Assembly (NCBI GenBank): GCA_944323485.1
Contig: CALUSR010000003.1
Coordinates: 1 to 64,000, forward strand
Direction: 5' to 3'
Length of the DNA stretch: 64,000 bases
From: Candidatus Gastranaerophilales bacterium
GTDB lineage: Bacteria; Cyanobacteriota; Vampirovibrionia; Gastranaerophilales; CAJFVJ01
The notes beneath the pieces are model-generated. The model had not been told where the DNA came from and ran no database searches. It saw only the letters and a program-made list of their open reading frames with translations. This document shows, piece after piece, positions 42,977-52,041 of this stretch (position 1 is the stretch's first letter; the number at the start of each line of letters is the position of its first letter). The position numbers and the translations under genes are program-made.

Positions 42977-43801
42977 ATGAAAACACTCTTCAAAAATATA
43001 TGGCTGAGAATAGAAGAACCTCTTGTATTTCATCCTCTGAGAAAAACTCTCGCAGAGCCGACAGGGAAAATCAAACACAAAATAGAAAACCTCTACATAA
43101 AATCAGGTAATTCAACTCTGAATGCCTGGTATCTTCATCCGAAAGGAAACAATCCTGTTGTCATCTACTGCCATGGACAGGGAGAAAACATCTCATCGAT
43201 GCAGCAATCTTATGACTTCATGGAAGAAAGGGGGCTAGGCTTTCTTGCAGTCGACTACACTGGACATGGCAACAGCACAGGGCATCCGACAGAAGAGAAG
43301 ATTTATTCAGACATTGACACCTGCGTCGAATATCTGAAGAACGAAAAACATTTTGATATGTCAAAAATCATAATCTGGGGGCGTTCAATGGGCGGAGCCA
43401 TTGCTATCGAAGCATCAACAAGACATTCTTTCCTCGGAACAATTGTGGAAAGCTCTTTTACAAACATCAAAGATGCGGGCGTAAGCTTGTCTTACAGCAA
43501 CCATGAAGCCATGGGTCCTATTAGACGTATTCTTTTCAGAAATGCCCATTATATGCCCGTAACCCAAAACTTTGACTCCTATTCAAAAATAGACAGAGTA
43601 AAATCTCCCATGCTAATAATCCACTCAAAACAGGATGAGCTGATTAACTTTGAACAGGCTCAAAAAAATGCCAGGAAAGCTGATTTTGCAAAGTTTGTAC
43701 TTCTTGATGAAGGAGGTCACTATTATAGCAGCTGGGCATTTGATGAAATAGAAAAATTTATTAATCAACTAAGTCGGGTCGAAGTTTCGCAGCCCCTTTG
43801 A
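42977..43801 (+). CDS. alpha/beta hydrolase
   Basis: A 274-aa serine hydrolase. The oxyanion region is YCHGQGEN, the nucleophile elbow GRSMGG has Ser137, the acid is in SKQDEL and the catalytic His in DEGGHYY. There is no signal peptide. The closest pattern is the BEM46/YfhR-type hydrolases; the substrate is unknown. Its last 41 bases overlap the convergent chorismate mutase gene. Confidence 0.88.
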   Translation: MKTLFKNIWLRIEEPLVFHPLRKTLAEPTGKIKHKIENLYIKSGNSTLNAWYLHPKGNNPVVIYCHGQGENISSMQQSYDFMEERGLGFLAVDYTGHGNSTGHPTEEKIYSDIDTCVEYLKNEKHFDMSKIIIWGRSMGGAIAIEASTRHSFLGTIVESSFTNIKDAGVSLSYSNHEAMGPIRRILFRNAHYMPVTQNFDSYSKIDRVKSPMLIIHSKQDELINFEQAQKNARKADFAKFVLLDEGGHYYSSWAFDEIEKFINQLSRVEVSQPL

Positions 43802-44138
43802 GATAAGCATGGTGAATAGCTTCCTGAGATAAAGAAGTGTTGACGACCATCAAAACTCTTATACATTTTTTCAAGCTCTCAGGAACGCCTAATTCATTTG
43901 TACAAATCATCGGAACGTGATTCCACCCGAGATTTTTGCGTGCAAATTTTGCAGGAAAAGCAGCATCAATATCTTTGGTCAGAGAAAATATAACATGAGA
44001 AATATCTTTCGCATCGATTTTGTTTTTCTCTAATAAAACCCCTAACAGCTCAACAGTTGCCGCTTCTATCTCAACTTCAGAATTCGATTCAATGGTAATG
44101 GCACCTCTTACTCCACGAGACACAAGATTTTCAGACAT
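43761..44138 (-). CDS. aroH: chorismate mutase (AroH type)
   Basis: A 125-aa trimeric-type chorismate mutase like Bacillus subtilis AroH. It has SRGVRGAITIE (Arg11 matching B. subtilis Arg7), FPAKFAR, the ICTNE pair (Cys, Glu) and KKCIRVLM (Arg matching Arg90), ending LRPDL. It converts chorismate to prephenate for Phe/Tyr synthesis. AAAGGGG precedes the ATG. It is divergent from uvrB. Confidence 0.93.
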   Translation of the reverse strand: MSENLVSRGVRGAITIESNSEVEIEAATVELLGVLLEKNKIDAKDISHVIFSLTKDIDAAFPAKFARKNLGWNHVPMICTNELGVPESLKKCIRVLMVVNTSLSQEAIHHAYLKGAAKLRPDLVD

Positions 44139-44200
44139 ATTTCCCCTTTCGTTTTTGATGTGTAATAATACTAATTAAATCATGGAAATAAAATAAAAAA

Positions 44201-46192
44201 ATGGCAAAAGAATTTAAAGTAGTTTCAAAATATGACCCGGCAGGCGACCAGCCAAAGGCAATCAAAGAGCTCTCAGAGGGCATAAAAAGAGGCGACGACA
44301 CCCAGATTCTTCTCGGTGTAACAGGCTCAGGAAAAACCTATACCATTGCCAAGGTTATCGAACAGGTAAAGATGCCGACTCTTGTTATCGCACACAACAA
44401 AACCCTCGCCGCACAGCTATACGGTGAATTTCGAGAGCTTTTTCCAGATAACGCCGTTGAATACTTCATCTCTTACTATGACTACTACCAGCCTGAAGCC
44501 TATATCCCGAGAACTGATACCTTCATCGAAAAATCTGCAACCATAAACGATGAAATAGACCGTCTGCGCCACAATACAACAAGAAGCCTCTACGAACGAC
44601 GTGATGTAATTGTCGTCGCAAGCGTAAGCTGTATATACGGCTTGGGGCTGCCTGAAAATTATTTCAAAGGGGCGTTGAAAATCAAAGAAGGCGACATAAT
44701 AAACAGACATGACCTGCTCTCAAAACTTGTGGAAGCACGTTATTCAAGAAATGACTTAGAACTCAAAAGAGGAACCTTCAGAGCAAGAGGTGATGTAATA
44801 GAACTCATGCCTGCCTATGAAAACATCATCACAAGAATTTCTCTCTGGGGCGATGAAATCGAAAAAATTACCAAAATTGACGCAGTAAGCGGCGAAGTCC
44901 TCGAAATTTGTGACGAAACAATCGTCTTCCCTGCCGTTCATTACATCTCATCAGAAAACGATAAAGAAGAAACTCTGAAAATGATACGAGAGGAACTCCA
45001 AAACCGCCTTGTTGAACTCAAAAATCAAGGCAAACTCGTTGAAGCACAACGCCTTGACCAGAGAACTCGCTACGATATGGAAATGATTAAGGAAATGGGT
45101 TATTGCTCTGGGATAGAAAACTATTCAAGAATCCTCGAAAGAAGAGCACCAGGGACTCCTCCTGCGACCTTGCTTGATTATTTCAAAGGTGATTTTCTTG
45201 TTGTGGTCGATGAATCGCATGTTACTCTCCCTCAGCTCAAGGGGATGTACAACGGAGACAGAGCAAGAAAAAACACCCTCGTCGAATACGGCTTCAGACT
45301 TCCCTGTGCCGTTGATAACAGGCCGCTTACTTTTGAAGAATTTTTTGAAAAAGTAAAACAAAAAGTCTACGTTTCTGCAACGCCAGGAGAATTTGAACAA
45401 GAACACGCCCAGAATACGGTAGAACAAATCATCAGACCGACAGGTCTTCTTGACCCTGAAATATCGGTAAGACCAATCAAAAATCAGGTCGATGACCTGC
45501 TCTCCGAAATAAAAATAAGAGAAAAACTAAAAGAAAGAGTTCTCATAACAACCCTGACAAAGAAAATGTCTGAAGACCTGACAGAATACTTTACCCAGAT
45601 GGGAGTAAGAGTCAGATATCTCCACAGCGAAATTCAATCAATAGAACGTGTGGAAATCCTTCGTGATTTACGTCTTGGAGAATTTGACGTGCTGGTCGGA
45701 GTCAACTTGCTGAGAGAAGGACTCGATTTGCCGGAAGTCAGTCTTGTAGCCATTATGGATGCCGACAAAGAAGGTTTCCTTCGTTCTGAAACAAGCCTTA
45801 TACAAACAATCGGAAGAGCCGCAAGAAATGCCTGCGGGAAAGTTATTATGTATGCAGACAGAATAACAGACAGCATGGATAAAGCTATCACAGAGACGAA
45901 CAGAAGGCGGGAACTCCAGATGGCATTCAATAAAGAACACAACATAACCCCAAAAACAATCATAAAACCGGTCACAGAAAATCTTCTCGAACTCGTCAAC
46001 AGCTATCGAAACATCGAAGATATTGTGGCTCACCAAATGGCAGATATGAATGTCGAAATGAAAGACCTTCCGAAAGTTATAGACAAACTCGAAAAAGAAA
46101 TGCATAAAGCTGCCAAACTGCTAGACTTTGAGCAAGCAGCCGAAATAAGGGACAAACTCAAAAAACTGCGTGAGCTCAATAAAATGAGATAA
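44201..46192 (+). CDS. uvrB: excinuclease ABC subunit B
   Basis: A 663-aa helicase-like damage-verification subunit of nucleotide excision repair. Walker A GVTGSGKT is at 39-46. The beta-hairpin region [13 protein letters not shown], the DESH box (VVDESHVT), helicase motifs [10 protein letters not shown] and QTIGRAARN, and a C-terminal UVR coiled-coil domain ([24 protein letters not shown]) are present. Length is normal. It acts with UvrA and UvrC, which are not in this window. Confidence 0.97.
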   Translation: MAKEFKVVSKYDPAGDQPKAIKELSEGIKRGDDTQILLGVTGSGKTYTIAKVIEQVKMPTLVIAHNKTLAAQLYGEFRELFPDNAVEYFISYYDYYQPEAYIPRTDTFIEKSATINDEIDRLRHNTTRSLYERRDVIVVASVSCIYGLGLPENYFKGALKIKEGDIINRHDLLSKLVEARYSRNDLELKRGTFRARGDVIELMPAYENIITRISLWGDEIEKITKIDAVSGEVLEICDETIVFPAVHYISSENDKEETLKMIREELQNRLVELKNQGKLVEAQRLDQRTRYDMEMIKEMGYCSGIENYSRILERRAPGTPPATLLDYFKGDFLVVVDESHVTLPQLKGMYNGDRARKNTLVEYGFRLPCAVDNRPLTFEEFFEKVKQKVYVSATPGEFEQEHAQNTVEQIIRPTGLLDPEISVRPIKNQVDDLLSEIKIREKLKERVLITTLTKKMSEDLTEYFTQMGVRVRYLHSEIQSIERVEILRDLRLGEFDVLVGVNLLREGLDLPEVSLVAIMDADKEGFLRSETSLIQTIGRAARNACGKVIMYADRITDSMDKAITETNRRRELQMAFNKEHNITPKTIIKPVTENLLELVNSYRNIEDIVAHQMADMNVEMKDLPKVIDKLEKEMHKAAKLLDFEQAAEIRDKLKKLRELNKMR

Positions 46193-46206
46193 ATCATTTA
46201 TCTTCC

Positions 46207-46270
46207 ATCATTCTGAGTGCAAGCCCGAAGCATCTCAACTTCATAGACTCTTCGCTGCGTTCAGAGTGAC
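46207..46270. repeat. GTCATTCTGAG-type palindromic repeat overlapping a gene end
   Basis: ATCATTCTGAG (46207-46217) and TTCAGAGTGAC (46260-46270) are imperfect inverted ends with CCCGAAGCATCTC between them. The right end contains the stop codon and the last codons of the minus-strand gene. Confidence 0.7.
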
Positions 46271-46530
46271 TTTTCCACCTTGCGGACGTCTATACCTCTG
46301 TTTGCAAGGAAAGACTTTAGAACTTCATCATATTCATCAGGCGTGTCATAGGTAATGGTAATATCCTTCCCTTCAATCAAATCTTCATCAGAGCCTATAT
46401 TATCCGATTGCTCAACAGGTATACCTATTTCCGATAAAGCATATCCCGTATTCATCGCAACAGAAAACTTCTCAACAGAAAGCGTCTTGGCATTTCTTAT
46501 TTCAAAAGCAGAACCAAAAGATATTGTCAT
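46261..46530 (-). CDS. small unknown protein with N-terminal SFG stretch
   Basis: An 89-aa protein of unknown function. The ATG at 46530 is chosen because GGAGAAACAAGG lies before it; an in-frame ATG at 46560 has no site. It begins MTISFGSAFEIRNAK, with S4-F5-G6. The C-terminal half (DITITYDTPDEYDEVLKSFLANRGIDVRKV) reads like a small alpha/beta unit. The last codons and the stop fall inside a dispersed repeat, so the original C terminus may have been changed by its insertion. Confidence 0.68.
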   Translation of the reverse strand: MTISFGSAFEIRNAKTLSVEKFSVAMNTGYALSEIGIPVEQSDNIGSDEDLIEGKDITITYDTPDEYDEVLKSFLANRGIDVRKVEKSL

Positions 46531-46702
46531 AGCCTTGTTTCTCCATATCCATTCCGACATAAAGTCCTGTATATTACGGATAAAAAATCAAAAAAATTCT
46601 TTTTGAATAATATGTTAACTTTTGTAATTTTTTCGAGAAAACTTTCAATTTAATAGAGTATATATTTTTTATATATATAAGGAAATATATAGGCACAAGA
46701 AA

Positions 46703-47035
46703 ATGTTAGACGCATACCAACTAAACTACATGCAGCAGCTCGGACTGCAGAAAAAAGACAACACCAAGCAGCCGCCTCCGCCGCCAACACCGATGGCGCA
46801 GATGATGACGCAGTTCAACTTCATCGCCTCACAACAAAACTACAATCTGTTGTATCAGGAGTATGAAGGGCTGAAGAAAAGAAAAAGCGAACTGCTGAGG
46901 GATTACAACCAGAAACTTGCCCAGAATGCTGCATTGAACAACATCCCGAGTTATCAAATTCAGGGGCTTATTGATGAAATCAATCAGGTAAACGCTCGCC
47001 TCAGAACTCTTGATAATCAACTAGCTCAATACTAA
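46703..47035 (+). CDS. small coiled-coil protein with polyproline run
   Basis: A 110-aa protein. PPPPPTP at about 24-30 follows a short helix. The rest (about 45-110) is strongly helical and polar with heptad-like spacing (YEGLKKRKSELLRDYNQKL, DEINQVNARLRTLDNQL), probably a coiled coil. No signal peptide is seen. AAGGAAA precedes the ATG at a long distance. Its end overlaps the tmk end by 15 bases. Function unknown. Confidence 0.7.
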   Translation: MLDAYQLNYMQQLGLQKKDNTKQPPPPPTPMAQMMTQFNFIASQQNYNLLYQEYEGLKKRKSELLRDYNQKLAQNAALNNIPSYQIQGLIDEINQVNARLRTLDNQLAQY

Positions 47036-47638
47036 TGAATCAAGCACGTCTTTAACCTGCTCAAAGACTTCATCGATTGACCTGTTTGCATCAAGAACCC
47101 TGAATCTCTCAGGCTCTGCTTTTGCCAGTTCAAGATAACCCATGCGGACTTTCTTGTGAAATTCTTTTGATAAAGACTCAAGTCTGTCTTTGTTTTCGCC
47201 GACTCTTTTCGAGGCGGTATCCGTATCAACATCAAACAGCAGTGTCAAATCAGGCTTTTTTGAATGAGTAACTATGTTGTTTAAAAGATTTATTTTCTCT
47301 ATATCAAGCCCCCGTCCATATCCCTGATAGGCAACCGTTGAATCAATATGTCTGTCGCATACAACAACAACTCCACGTTCTATTGCAGGAAAAATTTTTG
47401 TATCTATATGCTGTGCTCTATCAGCAAGGTATAGCAGAAGTTCACAGTTATCGCTAACATCTCCTTCATAATTAAGCAAAATATCCCGCAGCTTCAAACC
47501 CAAATCTGTTCCTCCGGGATCTCTTGTGATTAGATAATTGATATTATGTTCATCAAAGTATTCAGCTATTTTCTTCAGCTGGGTAGTTTTACCTGACCCG
47601 TCAGCACCCTCAAGGGTTATAAATAAACCTTTTTTCAT
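47021..47638 (-). CDS. tmk: thymidylate kinase
   Basis: A 205-aa dTMP kinase. The P-loop GADGSGKT is at 11-18, RDPGGT is the substrate motif with Arg, CDRHIDSTVAYQGYGRG is the DR[YH] region, and a lid segment near KRVGENKDRLE follows. It phosphorylates dTMP to dTDP. It lies 10 bases after purH on the same strand, so the two form an operon of nucleotide synthesis. Confidence 0.95.
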   Translation of the reverse strand: MKKGLFITLEGADGSGKTTQLKKIAEYFDEHNINYLITRDPGGTDLGLKLRDILLNYEGDVSDNCELLLYLADRAQHIDTKIFPAIERGVVVVCDRHIDSTVAYQGYGRGLDIEKINLLNNIVTHSKKPDLTLLFDVDTDTASKRVGENKDRLESLSKEFHKKVRMGYLELAKAEPERFRVLDANRSIDEVFEQVKDVLDSLVLS

Positions 47639-47648
47639 TATCCTGTCC

Positions 47649-49178
47649 TTAATGTTTAAAATGTCTGATAGAAGTCGTAATCATAGCAATTTTATATTTG
47701 TTTGCTTCGTCTATCACGTCTTTGTCTTTTATGCTGCCGCCCGGTTGAATAATAGCAGTAATACCTGCTGATGCTGCTGCTTTTATGTTATCAATCGCAG
47801 GGAAGAAACCATCGCTTGCAACTACGGCATCTTTCAAATCATCACAGACTTTTGAGAGAGCTATCTCCATTGCTCCGATACGGCTTGTCTGTCCCGCTCC
47901 GATGCCGATAGCTTTCTTATCTTTCGCAACGACTATAGCATTTGATTTTGCATGTTTTGCAACTTTCCATGCAAAGACCATATCTTCAACCTGTTCTGCA
48001 GTCGGTTTTTTCTCCGTTACAACCTTGAATGTATCCTTATTCAGCTCTGCTCTGTCCTCGCTTTGAATAAGAGTACCGAAAGATAACTCTTTTATGTCAA
48101 ACTTCTTAAGTTGTCTATACTGTATGAGATTGTTGTTGAGTTTGATAAGACGAAGATTTTTCTTCTTCTTCAACAACTCGAGAGCTTCAGGAGAAAAATC
48201 AGGAGCAACAAGAACTTCAAGAAAAACAGAAGACGCATGTTTTGCAATTTTCTCAGTTACAGGCTGATTAAACGCAATTATTCCGCCGAATGCGCTCAGA
48301 GAATCACAGTCAAATGCTTTCATATAAGCATCATCAATGTCATTGCCAATAGCAACACCGCATGGTGTAGAGTGTTTAATTACTGCAACAGCCGGCACAT
48401 CAGGAAACTCGCTGATAATATCAACGGCAGCAGACATATCATTGATGTTATTGAACGAAAGCTCTTTTCCGTTGAGAATATCAAAACTTGTTTTATTTGA
48501 ATAAAACGCAGCAGCTTGATGCGGATTTTCGCCATATCTGAGGTCATATTCTTTTTTCAAAGAAATATTGAAAACATCAGGCAGATTGTTTGATGCAGGA
48601 AGCAAAACCTCTGATAAAGAATTTGAAATCATCGTATCATAAGCTGCTGTATGAGAAAAAGCCTCAACAGCAAGTTTTTTTCTGAAATCAATTGATGTTA
48701 TCCCATCGTTTTGTTCAAGATTTTCAACAAGTTCTTCGTACTGGGACACCGAACATACTGACGCTACATAGTCAAAGTTCTTTGCAGCAGCACGTATAAG
48801 AGATACACCTCCTATATCAATCAACTCTATCATTTCATCGATGCTCAGATTATTCTTGAAAGGATAAAGATTGACTATCACAATATCAACAGGAGAGATA
48901 GAAAACTTCTCAAGCTGGTTAATGTGCTCGGAGTTATCCTGCTGGGCCAAAATCCCTGCAAAAACACGGGGATGAAGAGTCTTCACTCTTCCGTTGAGAA
49001 GCTCGCCAAATTCGTTCAAATCGGAAATCTCCTGACAGTTGATACCGTTTTCGGCAAGTTTCTTGAAAGTTCCGCCTGTTGATATAATCTCATATCCGAA
49101 TTTTTCAGATAAAACCTTTGCGAGTTCAACAACTCCTTCTTTATTATAGACGCTTATCAGCGCTTTTTTCGCTCTCAT
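47649..49178 (-). CDS. purH: bifunctional AICAR formyltransferase / IMP cyclohydrolase
   Basis: A 509-aa enzyme catalysing the last two steps of purine synthesis. The N-terminal IMP cyclohydrolase has ISVYNKEGV, STGGT and GRVKTLHP. The C-terminal formyltransferase has RYGENPHQ and KHSTPCGVA. Length is normal. AGGAGAAAG precedes the ATG. It is divergent from the PurD-like gene across a 120-base AT-rich spacer that could hold a shared control region. Confidence 0.96.
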   Translation of the reverse strand: MRAKKALISVYNKEGVVELAKVLSEKFGYEIISTGGTFKKLAENGINCQEISDLNEFGELLNGRVKTLHPRVFAGILAQQDNSEHINQLEKFSISPVDIVIVNLYPFKNNLSIDEMIELIDIGGVSLIRAAAKNFDYVASVCSVSQYEELVENLEQNDGITSIDFRKKLAVEAFSHTAAYDTMISNSLSEVLLPASNNLPDVFNISLKKEYDLRYGENPHQAAAFYSNKTSFDILNGKELSFNNINDMSAAVDIISEFPDVPAVAVIKHSTPCGVAIGNDIDDAYMKAFDCDSLSAFGGIIAFNQPVTEKIAKHASSVFLEVLVAPDFSPEALELLKKKKNLRLIKLNNNLIQYRQLKKFDIKELSFGTLIQSEDRAELNKDTFKVVTEKKPTAEQVEDMVFAWKVAKHAKSNAIVVAKDKKAIGIGAGQTSRIGAMEIALSKVCDDLKDAVVASDGFFPAIDNIKAAASAGITAIIQPGGSIKDKDVIDEANKYKIAMITTSIRHFKH

Positions 49179-49297
49179 ATCTTTCTCCTGTTTTAAACTC
49201 TATCCACAGTTTATGCTAAAGATAAAAAAATTTAAATGAAAAATTTTTGGTTTTTTAGTGTAAAATTAAAGAGCAGCAGAATTATTTGGAACCTTAC

Positions 49298-50563
49298 ATG
49301 AGAGTTTTAATAATAGGATCAAGCGGTGTAGAACATGCCATTGCAAACAAGCTTGCAGCTGATAACTCGGCTGAGATGATTTTTGTCACCCCGGGCAACC
49401 CCGGTATAGAAAAAGTTGCAAACTGCATTAACATCCCTGAGAGTCAGACAAATGAACTGTTAGAATTTGCGATGGAAAATATGATTGATTTTACCATAGC
49501 AACTTCAAAAACAGCGCTAGAAGACGGTATTGTTGACAAGTTCAGAGCAAATAACCTTTTAATCTTCGGTCCTGATTTGAACTCGCAAAAAATAACCTCT
49601 CAACGCAGCTATGCAAAAAAACTCTGCTACAAATACAAAGTTCCTATCACAAAATTCGGCGTGTTCGAAAAAGAAGCAGCAGCAGTTGAGTTTCTCAAAA
49701 CAGTAAAATATCCGGTTGCAATAAAACTCGATTCACAAAATTCTGCCGTAAACACTTACATTTGCGAAACTCCCGTATTTGCCCAGCAAATGATTGAACC
49801 TATTCTTTCTAATGACAACAAAAAAGTAATTATTGAAGAATACATCGAAGGAAAAGATATCACACTTTCTGTTATAACAGACGGATACAATGCTGTTCCT
49901 CTGCCTGCTTGTGTGTCATATCTTCATGCCCAGGACTGCGACGGCGGACAGATAACAAAAGGAACGGGTGCTTATGCTCCTGCAAGCGCCATAAGTTATG
50001 AAACAGAAGGTTTTATCGCAGGAAACATAGTCTTCCCGATTATAGACGCTCTGAACAATGAGAAAACTCCCTACAGCGGTATACTCACCTTCAGAATGAA
50101 ACTAACCCCTCAGGGGCAAATTTTTCTGACTGATATAGACTCTGTTCTCGGCAACCCTGAAGCTCAAACAATTCTTCCTTTACTCGAAGAAGACCTGCTC
50201 AGGATTTTCTATTCAACAGCTATCGGCGCACTTGGAGATGACTACGAATCATTTATTACAAATGACAAATTTTCTGCAACTGCAATGTTATTATCAGGAG
50301 CTTACCCGTTTGATTTCAAACAAAATTTCACGATAGAAATTGAACCTGAGCTTGATGAAGATATCATCATTTGTCAAAATCAAACAATCAGAAATAAATA
50401 TTATGAAACAGTCACAAAAGGAGGACGTCCGGTTTCTGTTACAGCGTTAGGCTCAACGTTGAACATTGCCAGAGAAAAACTTTATTCGGCTATAGAGTGC
50501 ATAAACTTTGAAAATAAAAGATATCGTAAAGATATTGCACAAAATAAGGTAATAGAACTTTAA
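49298..50563 (+). CDS. PurD-like ATP-grasp protein, catalytic motifs degenerate
   Basis: A 421-aa homolog of phosphoribosylamine-glycine ligase. The start is ATG at 49298; a TTG at 49286 is an alternative. Overall layout matches PurD (IIGSSGVEHA, TPGNPGIEKVA, VIIEEYIEGKDITL, TGAYAP). Key motifs have changed. GGREHA is SSGVEHA. The Gly-rich ATP loop after IKAD (GLAAGKG in B. subtilis) is replaced by IKLDSQNSAVNT. The metal-binding E-F-N-x-R-F-G-D-P-E is TDIDSVLGNPE. It may be inactive or have a new role. No stop codon or frameshift breaks it. It is beside purH. Confidence 0.8.
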   Translation: MRVLIIGSSGVEHAIANKLAADNSAEMIFVTPGNPGIEKVANCINIPESQTNELLEFAMENMIDFTIATSKTALEDGIVDKFRANNLLIFGPDLNSQKITSQRSYAKKLCYKYKVPITKFGVFEKEAAAVEFLKTVKYPVAIKLDSQNSAVNTYICETPVFAQQMIEPILSNDNKKVIIEEYIEGKDITLSVITDGYNAVPLPACVSYLHAQDCDGGQITKGTGAYAPASAISYETEGFIAGNIVFPIIDALNNEKTPYSGILTFRMKLTPQGQIFLTDIDSVLGNPEAQTILPLLEEDLLRIFYSTAIGALGDDYESFITNDKFSATAMLLSGAYPFDFKQNFTIEIEPELDEDIIICQNQTIRNKYYETVTKGGRPVSVTALGSTLNIAREKLYSAIECINFENKRYRKDIAQNKVIEL

Positions 50564-50610
50564 ATTTATTTGTTTTTTATATAAAATATTTTCTTGTAAG
50601 GGTCGTGGAA

Positions 50611-52029
50611 ATGGATAATATTAACAACTTAAGAGCCGTCATTCTTGCAGCAGGCAAGGGAACGAGGATGAAATCCTCCACCCCGAAAGTTTTGCACAAA
50701 ATTTTCGGTCTTACCCTCATTGAAAGAGTTATCAATCAAGTCTTGAAAGTTGACGGCATAGATAAAATCTTTGTTGTTATCGGGCATGGCGCTGATATGG
50801 TTCAGGAGTGTCTTGATAAATCTTATGACAAAGAAAAAATTAAAACAGTCCTGCAAACAGAACAAAAGGGAACAGCGGACGCAGTATTCAGAGCTTATAA
50901 CGACCTTGAAAACTTTGAGGGAAACGTCCTCATCCTCTGCGGCGATACCCCGCTTCTTGATGAAAAAACTCTCTCCGATTTTCTTGAATACCACAACATC
51001 AAACAGGCAGACCTGACTGTTATGTCTGCTTTGCTCGATAATCCGGCGGGATACGGCAGAATCATCAGAAAACAAGATAAAAGCCTCGAAAAAATTGTCG
51101 AACAAAAAGATGCAACAGATGAACAAAAGACAGTAAACGAAGTAAATGCAGGAGTATATTGCTTCAGATGGAAGAAAATAAAACAAGCATTCTTTGAAAT
51201 AAGCACAAACAACTCTCAGGGTGAATATTATTTGACTGACGTAATTGAATGGGCAGTAAAACAAGGACTGAACACACAGGCATATATTCTTGAAGACAGC
51301 AAAAAAATGCTCGGAATAAACTTAAAAGAGCAGCTATCAGAAGCATTCAGAATTTTGAACGGTGAGAAACTCGAAGAACTTCACAAAAAAGGCGTAACTA
51401 TCTATGATGACAAAAGCACGTTCATCTCACCTGAAACAGAAATAGATGAAGATACAATTATCTATCCGAATGTTTATATTGAAGGAACAAATAATTTTGG
51501 CAAACATAACATAATCGGTCCAAACACAACTGTCTACGGAAATGTTAAGACAGAAGACAATGTAAAAATTACCCAGTCACAGGTATCTGACCTCTATGCA
51601 GACAAAAATACAACTATAGGACCATTTTCACACATAAGAGACGGCGTAAAACTTGCTGAGAAAGTCAGAGTAGGCAACTTCGTCGAAGTCAAAAAATCAA
51701 CCATAGAAGATCATACAAACTGTGCACACCTCAGTTATATCGGTGATGCCTCCCTTGGAAGCAATGTAAATATCGGCGCAGGAACAATCACAGCAAACTA
51801 CAATGCTATAACAAAAGAAAAAAACAAAACCATTCTGAAAAACGGAGTCAAAGTAGGCTCAAACAGCGTACTGATTGCACCTGTCACTGTTGAAGAAAAC
51901 GCAAATATCGCAGCAGGAACTATCGTCACAGAAAATATTCCACCTGAAGCGCTCGCAATAACCCGTTCACATCTAAGAATTATCGCTGATTGGGTTATTG
52001 AAAAAAAAAGACTTTTTTTAAAAAAATAG
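50611..52029 (+). CDS. glmU: bifunctional UDP-GlcNAc pyrophosphorylase / glucosamine-1-phosphate acetyltransferase
   Basis: A 472-aa enzyme. The ATG at 50611 has AAGGG 8 bases before it; an in-frame GTG at 50605 does not. The N-terminal uridylyltransferase has LAAGKGTRM and KVLHKI. The C-terminal left-handed beta-helix has GPFSHIRDG, NFVEVKKS, HLSYIGDASLGSNVNIGAGTITANY and the terminal helix. It makes UDP-GlcNAc for peptidoglycan and surface glycans. It lies 13 bases before prs. Confidence 0.96.
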   Translation: MDNINNLRAVILAAGKGTRMKSSTPKVLHKIFGLTLIERVINQVLKVDGIDKIFVVIGHGADMVQECLDKSYDKEKIKTVLQTEQKGTADAVFRAYNDLENFEGNVLILCGDTPLLDEKTLSDFLEYHNIKQADLTVMSALLDNPAGYGRIIRKQDKSLEKIVEQKDATDEQKTVNEVNAGVYCFRWKKIKQAFFEISTNNSQGEYYLTDVIEWAVKQGLNTQAYILEDSKKMLGINLKEQLSEAFRILNGEKLEELHKKGVTIYDDKSTFISPETEIDEDTIIYPNVYIEGTNNFGKHNIIGPNTTVYGNVKTEDNVKITQSQVSDLYADKNTTIGPFSHIRDGVKLAEKVRVGNFVEVKKSTIEDHTNCAHLSYIGDASLGSNVNIGAGTITANYNAITKEKNKTILKNGVKVGSNSVLIAPVTVEENANIAAGTIVTENIPPEALAITRSHLRIIADWVIEKKRLFLKK

Positions 52030-52041
52030 GAGACCCCAAAA

